Positions 43,008-52,183 of a stretch of DNA of 64,000 nt are shown in pieces (the first letter of the stretch is position 1; every line of letters begins with the position of its first letter). The DNA comes from Chryseosolibacter histidinae. GTDB lineage: Bacteria; Bacteroidota; Bacteroidia; Cytophagales; Cyclobacteriaceae. Under the pieces are notes generated by a model. It had not been told where the DNA came from. It made no database searches and worked only from the letters and a program-made list of their open reading frames with translations. The DNA is taken from positions 1-64,000 of the forward strand of contig NZ_JAHESF010000003.1 of the NCBI RefSeq assembly GCF_018598225.1, written 5' to 3'. The translations under genes and the position numbers were made by a program.

Positions 43008-43603
43008 TCACTTTTTGAACTTTGACGTTAACCAGGATTCTTTCATCTGGTTGCCCTTGGCCTCGTCGACGTAAACGATGTTGACTGTGAATTCCTTTTT
43101 ATCGAAAAGCCTGCTGTACATCGTGAAATTCAGCACCATCTCATTGGGATATACGACCTTCATTTTGTAAGTATTAAAATCCAGGCCATCGATCATTTCG
43201 GTTGCGCTTACCGTGTCGATCCTGACCCCGGGCATTTGGGCCATAAAGGTTTCATAGATCATCTGATTCACGGCATTGAACGATTCGCGATAGTCTCCGT
43301 CAACAGCTTCATCAAATGGCTGATAGTTTGACTCGAAATAGTTCAGCTGACCACTCTTGAATACAAAAATTGGCTTCGCCTGATTCTCAACGGGCTGTCC
43401 GTAGGTTTTTCAAGCGCAGAAATGCCTTTGTCCTGCATTTTTTTTCCTTCGGCATCACTTACATTCTCAAAGTCAGCCGGGATGCTGATCGACCATTTGA
43501 ATTCCTCGTTGTAGATCTCTTTTTGTTTAGATGTTTGCCCTGAACAGCTTATAAACAAGGCCAGTACCAACAGGAACAATACGTGTGCTTTCGTGACTAC
43601 CAT
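43008..43603 (-). pseudogene. Lipoprotein gene split by a one-base deletion in a poly-A run
   Basis: From the ATG at 43603 the product starts MVVTKAHVLFLLVLALFISC (lipobox, Cys 20), then EIYNEEFKWSISIPADFENVS and KGISALEK. There the frame changes. In the second frame the protein continues TYGQPVENQAKPIFVFKSGQ, LNYFESNYQPFDEAVDGDYR and so on to SWLTSKFKK at 43008. One extra A in the five-A run (plus strand TTTTT at 43406-43410) would restore a 198-residue lipoprotein. No family is recognised. It could be a sequencing error, a true pseudogene, or a slippery phase-variable site. Confidence 0.75.
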
Positions 43604-43645
43604 TGTCTTTCGGATTTTTCTCGAATCTAATATTTTATCTGAAAA

Positions 43646-43680
43646 CAACCCTTTGAGGGTTTAAAACCCTCAAAGGGTTG
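43646..43680. repeat. Perfect CCCTTTGAGGG cruciform
   Basis: Two 17-nt arms, CAACCCTTTGAGGGTTT and its exact reverse complement, are separated by one base. The same half-sites occur at 4520, 4579 and 14936. It lies between two divergent gene starts (43603 and 43796). Confidence 0.8.
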
Positions 43681-43795
43681 GGCGAGGCACCATCGTCATT
43701 AATTCATCTCGTGTCATCGAATATCCGATGCGCTTCATCAATAAACAAAACATTTGTTGCTTGACAGCCCTATCTTATCGTAAAAACTCGGAAGC

Positions 43796-45955
43796 ATGAC
43801 ACACAAGCACGATCTTTCCAGGAGGGCGTTTCTGCGCCAGGCGGGGTTGTCTGGTGTTGCGTTAACCATCGGTTGCTGCTGGCCTGCATCCGGTGAAAGT
43901 GCCGGCGAAATTATTTACGCTATTGATCCCAACGCAGCTACGGAGCTGATGGCCTGGATCTCCATCGACAGTAGCGGTAAGGTTACCATTTTTAATCACC
44001 GGTCTGAAATGGGACAAGGCACTTCTTCGGCAATCCCTCAGATCGTTGCCGAAGAGCTGGAGGTGAGCATGGACCAGGTGAGCGTACGCTTTGCTCCCGC
44101 CAATCCGCAAAAGTATGGCCCGCAACCACAGGATGGAAGTTTTTCGATCCGTGGCTGGTATGAGCAACTGCTGCGCGTCGGAGCATCGGCCAGGGAAATG
44201 CTCCTTGAAGCTGCCGCCAAACAATGGCACGTGCCTGCATCAGAATGCTTCGCAGAAAATGGTCACATAATACATCGCGCCACCGCGAAAAAGCTCAGCT
44301 ACGGCGCCCTTGTAAAAGATGCCGCAACGATAACACCTCCTCAGCAGGTAAAACTCAAGGCGCGAAAAGATCACAAGATCATCGGCAAGTCCATAACACG
44401 TAAGGATACCGTTGCCAAAGTCAATGGCAGTGCCGTATTCGGGCTGGATAAAAAACTGCCAGGCATGCGCTATGCCGTGGTGGAGCGCAATCCGAAGTTC
44501 AGAGGCAAAGTAAAGAGCATTAATGACTCAGAGACAAGGTCAGTCGCTGGTGTAAAACACGTCTTCAAGGTACAACGGGTGGTTTTTGGTCTGATGTATG
44601 AAGGTGTGGCCGTGGTGGCAGACTCGTTGTGGGCAGCCATGCAGGGACGCAAGCTGCTGAAAGTTGAATGGGATGACGACGGCTTTGAGCACCTGAGCTC
44701 TGAACAGCTCTTTACCAGGATGCAGCAGGAGCTACTGAAGCCGATCCCTTCGGAGGTTTTTGAAACAGCTTTAGAGAACGCTTCAGCAATCATAGAAAGT
44801 GTATATGAAGCGCCGTATCAGTCGCACAGCTGTATGGAGCCGCTCAACTGTATTGCCGATGTAAAAGACGACAGTATTGAAATATGGGGACCGGTGCAGG
44901 AAGCCAACTGGATCCAGGCAGACCTGAGCGAACGATTGAATGTACCCCTTAAAAATGTCGCAGTGAACATGACCTTCCTTGGCGGCGGCTTCGGAAGGAA
45001 AGCATTTCCGGATTATCCTTATGAAGCTGCGCTGATCTCGAAAGAAATAAAAGCGCCGGTGCAGGTGATGTGGACAAGAGAAGACGACATGACCCTGGGA
45101 CCGTTTCGCTCTGGCGCCATGTATAGATGCCGGGGCAGTGTGAATGTCGACAATAAAATAGCAGCGTTTCAGGTGATCTGCGCCACGCAGTACATGGGTG
45201 CCGGGGCAGACAAAGAAGCGGAGCCACAGCCCGTAACGGTGAACACCGGCGGGATCAGTGGGCTTGCTAGCGATTATTATCAGTCGATACCGCACTATAG
45301 CATTGCAAGCGTGCCTATCAAAGCTCCTATACCCGTAATGTGGTGGCGCGCGCCCACAGCCAATGTCGATGCGTTTGCCTGCGAGAGTTTTATAGACGAG
45401 CTGGCACATCTTGCTTCACAGGATCCGCTGGCTTTCAGAAAAATCCATCTCCCTTCGCCCCGCTACCAGGCTTTGATCGATAAGCTTGAAGCCATCAGCC
45501 ACTGGACATCACGGCGCAAAAACGACGGATGGGGCGTAGCCATCACAGAATGTTTCGGTGGTATAGTGGCCCACGTAGTGAAAGTATCGCGCAAGCCTGA
45601 TCAGAAGGTGAAGATCGATAAGGTGTACGCCCTGATAGATTGTGGCCTGTATGTCAATCCCGACATCATCCGTGCGCAGGTAGAAGGAAGCATTGTGATG
45701 GCGCTGGGTGCAGCCGTAAAACACGCAACCCATTTCGAAGACGGCAAAGCGGTCGAGAAAAACTTCAACACCTACGCCATGCCGCGCATCAGCGAGATCC
45801 CGGCCATCGAAGTGCACATCATGGAAAACGACGAAAAACCCGGCGGTGTCGGCGAGCCCGCACTGCCAGCCTTCGCCCCGGCATTATGCAATGCCATTTT
45901 CGATCTCACCGGCAAACGTATCCGAAAATTGCCGTTCAACCTGGACGAAGTATAG
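43796..45955 (+). CDS. Molybdopterin-binding xanthine dehydrogenase family protein (IorB-like)
   Basis: This is a 719-residue periplasmic protein. The N-terminus has a twin-arginine signal (SRRAFLRQAGLSGVALTIGC). The large chain follows the isoquinoline 1-oxidoreductase beta-subunit pattern: FNHRSEMGQGTSSAIPQIVAEEL, DGSFSIRGWYEQLLRVGASAREML, MTFLGGGFGRKAFPDY and the C-terminal GGVGEPALPAFAPALCNAIF with the catalytic Glu. It should hydroxylate an N-heterocycle or oxidise an aldehyde. The usual [2Fe-2S] subunit gene is not adjacent, so either the partner is elsewhere or electrons leave by a cytochrome. Confidence 0.88.
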   Translation: MTHKHDLSRRAFLRQAGLSGVALTIGCCWPASGESAGEIIYAIDPNAATELMAWISIDSSGKVTIFNHRSEMGQGTSSAIPQIVAEELEVSMDQVSVRFAPANPQKYGPQPQDGSFSIRGWYEQLLRVGASAREMLLEAAAKQWHVPASECFAENGHIIHRATAKKLSYGALVKDAATITPPQQVKLKARKDHKIIGKSITRKDTVAKVNGSAVFGLDKKLPGMRYAVVERNPKFRGKVKSINDSETRSVAGVKHVFKVQRVVFGLMYEGVAVVADSLWAAMQGRKLLKVEWDDDGFEHLSSEQLFTRMQQELLKPIPSEVFETALENASAIIESVYEAPYQSHSCMEPLNCIADVKDDSIEIWGPVQEANWIQADLSERLNVPLKNVAVNMTFLGGGFGRKAFPDYPYEAALISKEIKAPVQVMWTREDDMTLGPFRSGAMYRCRGSVNVDNKIAAFQVICATQYMGAGADKEAEPQPVTVNTGGISGLASDYYQSIPHYSIASVPIKAPIPVMWWRAPTANVDAFACESFIDELAHLASQDPLAFRKIHLPSPRYQALIDKLEAISHWTSRRKNDGWGVAITECFGGIVAHVVKVSRKPDQKVKIDKVYALIDCGLYVNPDIIRAQVEGSIVMALGAAVKHATHFEDGKAVEKNFNTYAMPRISEIPAIEVHIMENDEKPGGVGEPALPAFAPALCNAIFDLTGKRIRKLPFNLDEV

Positions 45956-46046
45956 CAAAAGGCTGCAAGCCTTTAGCTATGAGCTGCGAGAAAGGATAAC
46001 GTCTCGAAGCGGCATTTTTGCTAATTTGCAGGCATACCCGTCAGCC

Positions 46047-46421
46047 ATGAACATTGAAGAATTCAGGGATTATTGCCTCTCCTTAAAAGGTGCAGAAGAA
46101 AAATTTCCGTTCGGTGAAAACGTTTTGGTGTTCTATGTAGGTGGCAAGATGTTTTGCCTCACCGACATCTCCTCCTTCGACGTGATCAACGTAAAATGCG
46201 ATCCTGACAAAGCCGTTACCCTCCGCGAAAAATATCCTGACGTAATCCCCGGCTACCACATGAATAAAAAACACTGGAACAGCATCGTCATGTCCGGCAC
46301 CATCCCCAACAAGCTCATCAAAGAATGGATCCAAGACTCCTACAACCTGGTCATCCAGGGCTTGCCTAAGAAATTACGCGAGAGTCTAACGAGTACTCCA
46401 ACGAAGAAAAAAAGAGCCTGA
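46047..46421 (+). CDS. MmcQ/YjbR family protein
   Basis: This is a 124-residue protein from the ATG at 46047. It starts MNIEEFRDYCLSLKGAEEKFPFGENVLVFYVGGKMFCL and contains DPDKAVTLREKYPDVIPGYHMNKKHWNSIVM, the typical MmcQ/YjbR core with a CyaY-like fold. The family is often called DNA-binding without firm proof. The longer frame upstream runs inside the molybdoenzyme gene and was rejected. The gene is 91 bp after that gene. Confidence 0.88.
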   Translation: MNIEEFRDYCLSLKGAEEKFPFGENVLVFYVGGKMFCLTDISSFDVINVKCDPDKAVTLREKYPDVIPGYHMNKKHWNSIVMSGTIPNKLIKEWIQDSYNLVIQGLPKKLRESLTSTPTKKKRA

Positions 46422-46429
46422 AAATTATG

Positions 46430-46485
46430 CGTCCTCTCCTCCTGCTATCAAAGTAATCACGTACAATCTCACCCAGGAGAGGGCC
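46430..46485. terminator. Possible convergent terminator CCTCTCCT/AGGAGAGG
   Basis: CCTCTCCT near 46433 and AGGAGAGG near 46473 can pair across a loop of about 32 nt between two convergent genes. The stem is short and the loop long, so this is weak. Confidence 0.3.
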
Positions 46486-46523
46486 TTACAATCGCCCGAA
46501 CGCACAAACGCAAATGGGTGAGG

Positions 46524-48890
46524 TCACTCCGACCTCAACGAATTCACCGGGTTCGTTGTCGCCGCCTTGATCGACTCAAAGCTCACTGTCAACCATGCGA
46601 TGACCAGCGCCGACAGGAACGCGATCACGAAGATCATCCAGTCGATGGTGATGTGATAAGCAAAGCCATCGAGCCACCGGCTCATGCCATACCACGCAAC
46701 GGGTACTGCTATCACGGTGGCGATGAGAATGGGACGGGTAAAGGTTGCAGACAACAGGTAAACAAGCTGGAATCCTGATGCACCGAGCACCTTGCGGATG
46801 CCGAGCTCCCGTGTACGGCGCTCGGCGAGGTATGCCGACAGACCGTAGAGCCCAAGGCACGAGATCACAATGGCCAGTACAGCGAAGATGTTGAACAGGT
46901 TGCCCAGCCGTTGTTCTGCCTTATAGAGATTGGCGATGTCCTGGTCTACGAAGCTGTATTCGAAGGGATAGTTCGGATTCATTTCCTTGCAGATCTGCCC
47001 GAGCGCCTTGATGGTGTTCTCGGTTTCACCGGGCAGCGTGCGAATGATGGCAAAACCTCCCCAGGTATTCCGGTTCAGGAACATCGGTCCGATAGCCTCT
47101 TGTACCGGTTTGAAATTGAAGTCTTTGACAACACCAATGATGGTGCGCTCGCGGCCCCACACCTTGATCCTGGTGCCAACGGCTGACTCCAGCGGCATGT
47201 CCATCGTCTTCAGCGCCGCTTCGTTCACGATGATATTGACGGAATCGGCTTTGCCATCTTCGCCATAGCCATGGCCTTCGAGAAAAGTTACTTTAAAAAC
47301 CTCTTCAAAATTTTCGTCGATGGCCGTGTTGAAGAACAGCGGTTGTGTATTCGGGTCTTTTCCTTTCCACTCCACGCTGATGGTTGCGCCGGAGGATGTT
47401 GTGGGAAGATCGGAGATAAATGAGTACTGGCTGGTATACCGGTTGTTGCCAAGGCTTGCGCGCAGGGCATCGTACTTCGACCACAGCTCGCCCGTCATGC
47501 GCACATAAAGAAGGTTCTCCTTATCAAAACCGAGGTTCAGCTTCTGGATGTAGTTCAGCTGCCGATAGACGATGGTTGTGCCCACGATCAGCGAAATGGA
47601 CACCGCGAACTGAATCACCACCATCGTATTCCGGAACAGGCTGCCGGATCCGCCTGCCTTAAAGTTTCCTTTCAATACGGTGGCGGGAACAAATCCTGAA
47701 AGATAGAATGCGGGATAACTGCCCGCCAGTAAACCGGTAATGGTGGTAATGCCGAGGAGCCCTGCCACGAGCTGAATATTCGTAATGTCGAACGCAAGAT
47801 TCTTTCCTCCCAGGGTATTGAAATACGGAAGCACGATGTAGATGATCAGCAACGCGAGTACAAGTGACAGCAACGCCACCACCAGCGACTCGGCAAGGAA
47901 CTGACCCATCAGGTGAGGTCTTACCGCGCCCACCACTTTGCGCAAGCCAACCTCCTTTGCCCTTCGCGCCGCACGTGCCGTGGCAAGATTCATAAAATTG
48001 AGACAGGCCACCACCAGGATAAACACGGCAACGATCATGAAAATGTACACGTTCTGTGCATTTCCGTGGCCCGGAATATCGGCGAGGAAATTAGAGTAGA
48101 GGTGAACTTTCGCGAGGGGTTGCAGCACGAACCCTACTTTCAGCACCGTCTCATTCTTTTTATAGATGGCCACCATCTTTTTTTCAAGATCGGCGAGCGC
48201 TGATGGCTGCACCTTGTCGTTAAGTTTGAGATACGTGTAATAGTTGAAGTTATCCCAGACGTTGTTCTTGAGGTCGTTGTTGGTGCGCGCCAGGTAACGC
48301 ATGGGCTGGACAAAATCGAACTGCAGGTGCGAGTTGTCGGGAATGTTGGCGATCACTCCTGTCACGGTAAAATCGTCCTTGCTGTTCTTACGGATCGTCT
48401 TGTCAACGGCATCGGTAGTGCCGAAGTACTTCATGGCCATTTCTTCCGTGATCACGATGCCTTCGGGGTTCTGAAGAGCGCGTTCGGGGTCGCCTTTGAT
48501 GAAGGGAAAGGTGAACACCCTGAAAAAGTTCGAGTCGGCAAAGATGATAGCCTTCTCCTCGAACTTGGCGTCGCCAACCTGCATCAGGTCTCTGTTGTAG
48601 CCGGTGATGCGCACCGCTTCTTCCACTTCGGGGATCTCGCTCTTGAATGCCAGCGCGAGGGGCGCCGATGATACGGCCGCATGCACTTTCAGCTCGGGCA
48701 GCGTCGCCGTGATCCGGTAGATCTGCCCATAGCCGTTGTGGAATTTGTCGTAGCTCAACTCGTCGTTGACCCACATGCCGATGAGCGCCGTACAGCTGAT
48801 GCCGAGCGCAAGACCAAAGATGTTGATGAAAGAAAAACCTTTCTGGCGAAGAAGATTCCGGATAGCGACTTTAATGTAGTTTCTGATCAT
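46524..48890 (-). CDS. ABC transporter permease (MacB/FtsX type)
   Basis: This is a 788-residue permease without the soluble prefix of the first one. It starts MIRNYIKVAIRNLLRQKGFSF. TM1 (about 20-42), the periplasmic MacB-PCD domain, an FtsX module (about 280-400), a second periplasmic domain and the last FtsX module (about 670-785) follow. The coupling segments AKEVGLRKVVGA and TRELGIRKVLGAS are present. No ATPase or padR is nearby. It is probably part of an exporter or envelope-stress system; the partner is not visible. Confidence 0.9.
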   Translation of the reverse strand: MIRNYIKVAIRNLLRQKGFSFINIFGLALGISCTALIGMWVNDELSYDKFHNGYGQIYRITATLPELKVHAAVSSAPLALAFKSEIPEVEEAVRITGYNRDLMQVGDAKFEEKAIIFADSNFFRVFTFPFIKGDPERALQNPEGIVITEEMAMKYFGTTDAVDKTIRKNSKDDFTVTGVIANIPDNSHLQFDFVQPMRYLARTNNDLKNNVWDNFNYYTYLKLNDKVQPSALADLEKKMVAIYKKNETVLKVGFVLQPLAKVHLYSNFLADIPGHGNAQNVYIFMIVAVFILVVACLNFMNLATARAARRAKEVGLRKVVGAVRPHLMGQFLAESLVVALLSLVLALLIIYIVLPYFNTLGGKNLAFDITNIQLVAGLLGITTITGLLAGSYPAFYLSGFVPATVLKGNFKAGGSGSLFRNTMVVIQFAVSISLIVGTTIVYRQLNYIQKLNLGFDKENLLYVRMTGELWSKYDALRASLGNNRYTSQYSFISDLPTTSSGATISVEWKGKDPNTQPLFFNTAIDENFEEVFKVTFLEGHGYGEDGKADSVNIIVNEAALKTMDMPLESAVGTRIKVWGRERTIIGVVKDFNFKPVQEAIGPMFLNRNTWGGFAIIRTLPGETENTIKALGQICKEMNPNYPFEYSFVDQDIANLYKAEQRLGNLFNIFAVLAIVISCLGLYGLSAYLAERRTRELGIRKVLGASGFQLVYLLSATFTRPILIATVIAVPVAWYGMSRWLDGFAYHITIDWMIFVIAFLSALVIAWLTVSFESIKAATTNPVNSLRSE

Positions 48891-48947
48891 AAAACGGTTT
48901 TGTCAGGCTTAAGACGATTTAGCTTGCCCTGATGTTGCATAAAGGAA

Positions 48948-48955
48948 CAAAGGTA
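48948..48955 (-). promoter_or_regulatory. -7 element of the second permease gene
   Basis: Read on the minus strand this is TACCTTTG, a full match to TAnnTTTG, 57 bp upstream of the ATG at 48890. No strong -33 TTG is visible. The gap 48891-49188 contains no gene. Confidence 0.35.
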
Positions 48956-49076
48956 TCGTCAACAAAGGAAACGATCGCAGCTGAAAACATGCCACTGCGA
49001 AAAAACTGCTTCATTGAGGCCTAAACCGCCTTTTTTCCGGCAACAATTGTTCGATCCCGGACAGTGTATGTTTGAT

Positions 49077-49084
49077 TTTGAAGA
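49077..49084 (+). promoter_or_regulatory. Putative -7 element of the eCIS-core gene
   Basis: TATGTTTG matches TAnnTTTG in full and lies about 105 bp upstream of the ATG at 49189. The leader between them has a TTTTTTT run and no hairpin that I can call. No clear -33 element is seen. Confidence 0.35.
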
Positions 49085-49188
49085 CCAGATCAACAGAAAC
49101 GCCGCCTGCGCATAGGGGAAGGACGTTCACTCATTTTTTTGGCTGCTTTAAATCCAAAGTCACAACTTGACCTCATCCCTCCTGCACC

Positions 49189-51219
49189 ATGCATACCCGG
49201 GTCCACAAGTCATCGGAAAACAAAAACGAACCGGCACACGCAGGCAAATCTGCTGACGAAGGATCTGCCTTCGCGTTCAGCGACAACCGCCCCGGCACGC
49301 AGGCATTAAAAGATGTGCTCGCCACAAGATACACCCCGCCCGAGGTGAAGGCGTCCGGTGATCCAGCGGCAAACCAACATGAGCCTCCACTAAAAACTGA
49401 TCGCACCGGCCTTCCGGCCAAGCTGATGGCGGGCATCGAAAATCTCTCCGGCATTTCCATGAGCGCAGTGCAGGTACATTACAACTCCACAAAACCCGCG
49501 CAGCTGCAGGCGCATGCCTACACGCAAGGCACGGAGATCCACGTTGGTCGGGGCCAGGAGAAGCACCTGCCCCATGAAGCATGGCATGTGGTGCAACAGC
49601 AGCAGCGCAGGGTGAAACCCACACTGCAAACGAAAAGTGGTGCATTCATTAATGACGACAGCATGTTAGAAGAAGAAGCAGATGTAATGGGTGCCCGGGC
49701 TGCGCAATGGAAAGGGAACCCGTCGGAGAACATTGTACAGAAAAAAGGCGAGATGTCTGGCAACAGCGGTGTCACTGTTCTGCAGTGTTGTTTCTCAGAT
49801 AAGTTGCCTGATGCCGACACATTCAGACAGTGGATGCGAATGAACCCGGAGGTGTTGGAACGCCCAAAAGGATCGTTAGTAACAAAAGGGGCACCAAAAC
49901 CCAGCGCCACTAAACAGGAGTACAAACAGGAAAGCAGCGACGTTAAAGACCAGCCGGAACTTAAACCAGAAGATCCTTCCGCTGTTAAAGTGGTCAAGCC
50001 ATTGGAGACAACAGCCTCTTCGGGCGTCACCGTCACAACCGCGAAAAACGTTGAAAGCGAAGCAGCGCCGCCTGCCAGCCCCGAACAATTTCTCAGCAGC
50101 ATTTGTCAGAGGCTTCCCCGATACCATGATGTGCGAGGGAAAATAAAATTGAGCAATGACAAAAAGGAAACGCAACAGACAGATAAAAAAGAGCATAAGG
50201 AAGACAATCTTCAGCAAGATCTTGTGACGTTGATGCAATTGAATGATGAGCTCGAGCATGATGCTTATGGGTACATGGTCTCCAATGCCGCGGCACTATA
50301 CATTGATAAAGAACCGCTCAATACACCGAAAGAAGGGACAGCTTCTGAAAGCAAGGCCCAGGCACCTGCAATTGGAGAAAGTGAGGCGGCGTCAAACAAC
50401 AGGCGTGTCATGCAAACATTCCTGAATGCGCTTCAGCAGGATCACTCGCATATTGTTGAAAAACTATTGAAGCTTGCAAATGAGATTCCCCAAAATGAAC
50501 CCCTCAAATTCAAGGGTCGTAGCATCAAGGAACAATACGGAGAAATAGTAGCCACCAACAATCCCAAAGCGGGCACCGGCACGCTCTATGTTGCGCCAGA
50601 TAGCGATGCGGGTCACAAGCGAAAAGCAGAGCATCTATGGCACATCCTCAGCAAGAACTTTAATGAATACATCGGAATAAGCCAGGATTCCGATCTGAAG
50701 CTGAAGGATGGTGATTTTAGCAGTTTTAAGAAAGATGTTTACGCAATGTTTGCCAAACTGCTTACCAGGCCGGCAGGGCTAAAGGTTGTAGAGCAACTGA
50801 TCGATAGCGGAAGAAAGATCTACATAGAACTGGGCAAGACGGCGAGCACGTCACACACAACGGCCGACAGTCGCGGCATCAGCACCGGAGGTTCCATCAC
50901 AATGACCTTAAGAAATTTAAAAGCAGATTATAACAACACTGCCCGGGGAAAAGAAGGCAGGCTTCCCTTTCCTGCATTCCTTACCCTGGCACATGAGCTG
51001 GTCCATTTGCTTCACCTCTGGACCGGCCTGGTAGACTATGCACAATACAAAGATCTCGAATTAAGAAAGCAATATACCAACGCGGAAGAAAGATCTACCA
51101 TCGACCACGAGAACCTGATCAGGAAGGAACATGGGCTTGGAGAACGTACGCATCACGCTTTCAGCAAAGAAGATGAAGCATCATTCGACTGCTGCACCGA
51201 CCTGTGTATCATTCAATAA
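49189..51219 (+). CDS. eCIS-core (DUF4157) protein with C-terminal M91-like metallopeptidase domain
   Basis: This is a 676-residue protein with no export signal. Residues 1-72 are a low-complexity leader with SDNRPGTQALKDVL. Residues about 73-170 are the DUF4157 core found on cargo of extracellular contractile injection systems (GLPAKLMAGIENLSG, VHYNSTKPAQLQAHAYTQG, HLPHEAWHVVQQ; HEAWH at 129-133). The middle (about 180-520) is charged and repetitive. The last 160 residues contain a second zinc motif TLAHELVHLLHLW (HELVH 602-606) with a downstream DHENLIRKEHGLGERTHH block, as in NleD-like M91 peptidases. No injection-machine gene lies in the window. It is probably an orphan effector or antibacterial toxin; no immunity gene is seen next to it. 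Confidence 0.8.
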   Translation: MHTRVHKSSENKNEPAHAGKSADEGSAFAFSDNRPGTQALKDVLATRYTPPEVKASGDPAANQHEPPLKTDRTGLPAKLMAGIENLSGISMSAVQVHYNSTKPAQLQAHAYTQGTEIHVGRGQEKHLPHEAWHVVQQQQRRVKPTLQTKSGAFINDDSMLEEEADVMGARAAQWKGNPSENIVQKKGEMSGNSGVTVLQCCFSDKLPDADTFRQWMRMNPEVLERPKGSLVTKGAPKPSATKQEYKQESSDVKDQPELKPEDPSAVKVVKPLETTASSGVTVTTAKNVESEAAPPASPEQFLSSICQRLPRYHDVRGKIKLSNDKKETQQTDKKEHKEDNLQQDLVTLMQLNDELEHDAYGYMVSNAAALYIDKEPLNTPKEGTASESKAQAPAIGESEAASNNRRVMQTFLNALQQDHSHIVEKLLKLANEIPQNEPLKFKGRSIKEQYGEIVATNNPKAGTGTLYVAPDSDAGHKRKAEHLWHILSKNFNEYIGISQDSDLKLKDGDFSSFKKDVYAMFAKLLTRPAGLKVVEQLIDSGRKIYIELGKTASTSHTTADSRGISTGGSITMTLRNLKADYNNTARGKEGRLPFPAFLTLAHELVHLLHLWTGLVDYAQYKDLELRKQYTNAEERSTIDHENLIRKEHGLGERTHHAFSKEDEASFDCCTDLCIIQ

Positions 51220-51220
51220 A

Positions 51221-51262
51221 CCACCCCTCTCCCTCTCCTCCCAGGAGAGGGGAGGGTGAGGA
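51221..51262. terminator. CT-rich/GA-rich hairpin between convergent genes
   Basis: ACCCCTCTCCCTCTCC and GGAGAGGGGAGGGTG form a stem of about 14 bp with one bulge and a very short loop. It fills the gap between the eCIS-core gene stop and the tandem-VOC gene stop, so it can terminate both. Confidence 0.6.
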
Positions 51263-51264
51263 GG

Positions 51265-52116
51265 TCAAGCAATCGAAGCCTGCACAATCTGTTCTATATC
51301 CAGCTTCCGCATCGACATAAACGCCTGTGCTGCTTTGCCTGCCTTGGCGGGATCGCTCATGATCTTGTTCAGGATGGTTGGGATGATCTGCCACGACACA
51401 CCGAATTTATCTTTCAGCCATCCGCACATACTTTCTTCTCCGCTTTCAGTAAGTTTTCCCCAGTAGTGATCGATCTCCGCCTGTGTGTCGCAGTGGATGG
51501 TGAGTGATACACCTTCGCTGAAAGTAAAACCATGAGGGCCTGCGCTGTCCATGAGCATGAACTTCTGACCATTCAATGCCATTTGTGCGTGCTTCACTTT
51601 GCCTGCCTCGTCGGGCGATTCACCGGCGGTGTAGCGGAGGATGCCATCTACCTTCGGATCTTTAAAGATGGAAGAATAATGCGCGATGGCTTCGTCTGCT
51701 TTTCCGTATTGCTTGCCGGTGAACAGCAGGCAGGGCGTTAGCTTCTGGCCCACGTCGCTGATCTTGCCCAGCGCAAGCTGCCATGATACACCGTATTTGT
51801 CGGTGATCCATCCATACCTTTCGCTCCAGGGATATTTGTCCAACGGCATGAGCACGGAGCCTCCTTTGCTGAACAGTTTCCAGATGCGGTCCATCTCGTC
51901 TTGTTTTTCACAGATGTAAAAGAATGAGACCGAAGGGTTGGGCTGATACCTGGGCCCGCCATCCAGCAGCGTGATGCTTTGGCCTGCAACACTGATGGCA
52001 GTAACAATGGGAGACTTGGCCACAATTTTTGTGTCGGCAAAAGCGGAGCAGTACAACGCAGCCGCTTCCTGAGCCTGGTTATTGTACCAGAGGCAGGGAG
52101 TTATTTTTTCTTTCAT
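51265..52116 (-). CDS. Tandem VOC (PhnB-like) protein
   Basis: This 283-residue protein is made of two PhnB-like VOC units. Unit 1 (about 1-130) starts KITPCLWYNNQAQEAAALYCSAF and ends SERYGWITDKYGVSWQLAL. Unit 2 (about 130-255) starts KLTPCLLFTGKQYGKADEAIAHYSSIF and ends CGWLKDKFGVSWQIIPTIL. The short C-terminal tail is helical (MRKLDIEQIVQASIA). The family is often annotated as 3-demethylubiquinone methyltransferase-like, but without a SAM fold that is misleading. Its true role is unknown. It lies 68 bp downstream of an AraC gene on the same strand. Confidence 0.88.
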   Translation of the reverse strand: MKEKITPCLWYNNQAQEAAALYCSAFADTKIVAKSPIVTAISVAGQSITLLDGGPRYQPNPSVSFFYICEKQDEMDRIWKLFSKGGSVLMPLDKYPWSERYGWITDKYGVSWQLALGKISDVGQKLTPCLLFTGKQYGKADEAIAHYSSIFKDPKVDGILRYTAGESPDEAGKVKHAQMALNGQKFMLMDSAGPHGFTFSEGVSLTIHCDTQAEIDHYWGKLTESGEESMCGWLKDKFGVSWQIIPTILNKIMSDPAKAGKAAQAFMSMRKLDIEQIVQASIA

Positions 52117-52183
52117 GTTCTTTATTATTTACGGTAAACCTAGGAAGGCCGGTGCGCATGAAATAGAATAAAAACGACAACTG

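Noticed and set aside
44783-45409. A 208-codon open frame antisense to the molybdoenzyme gene
   Set aside because: The coding strand has strong domain evidence, and the antisense frame has none.
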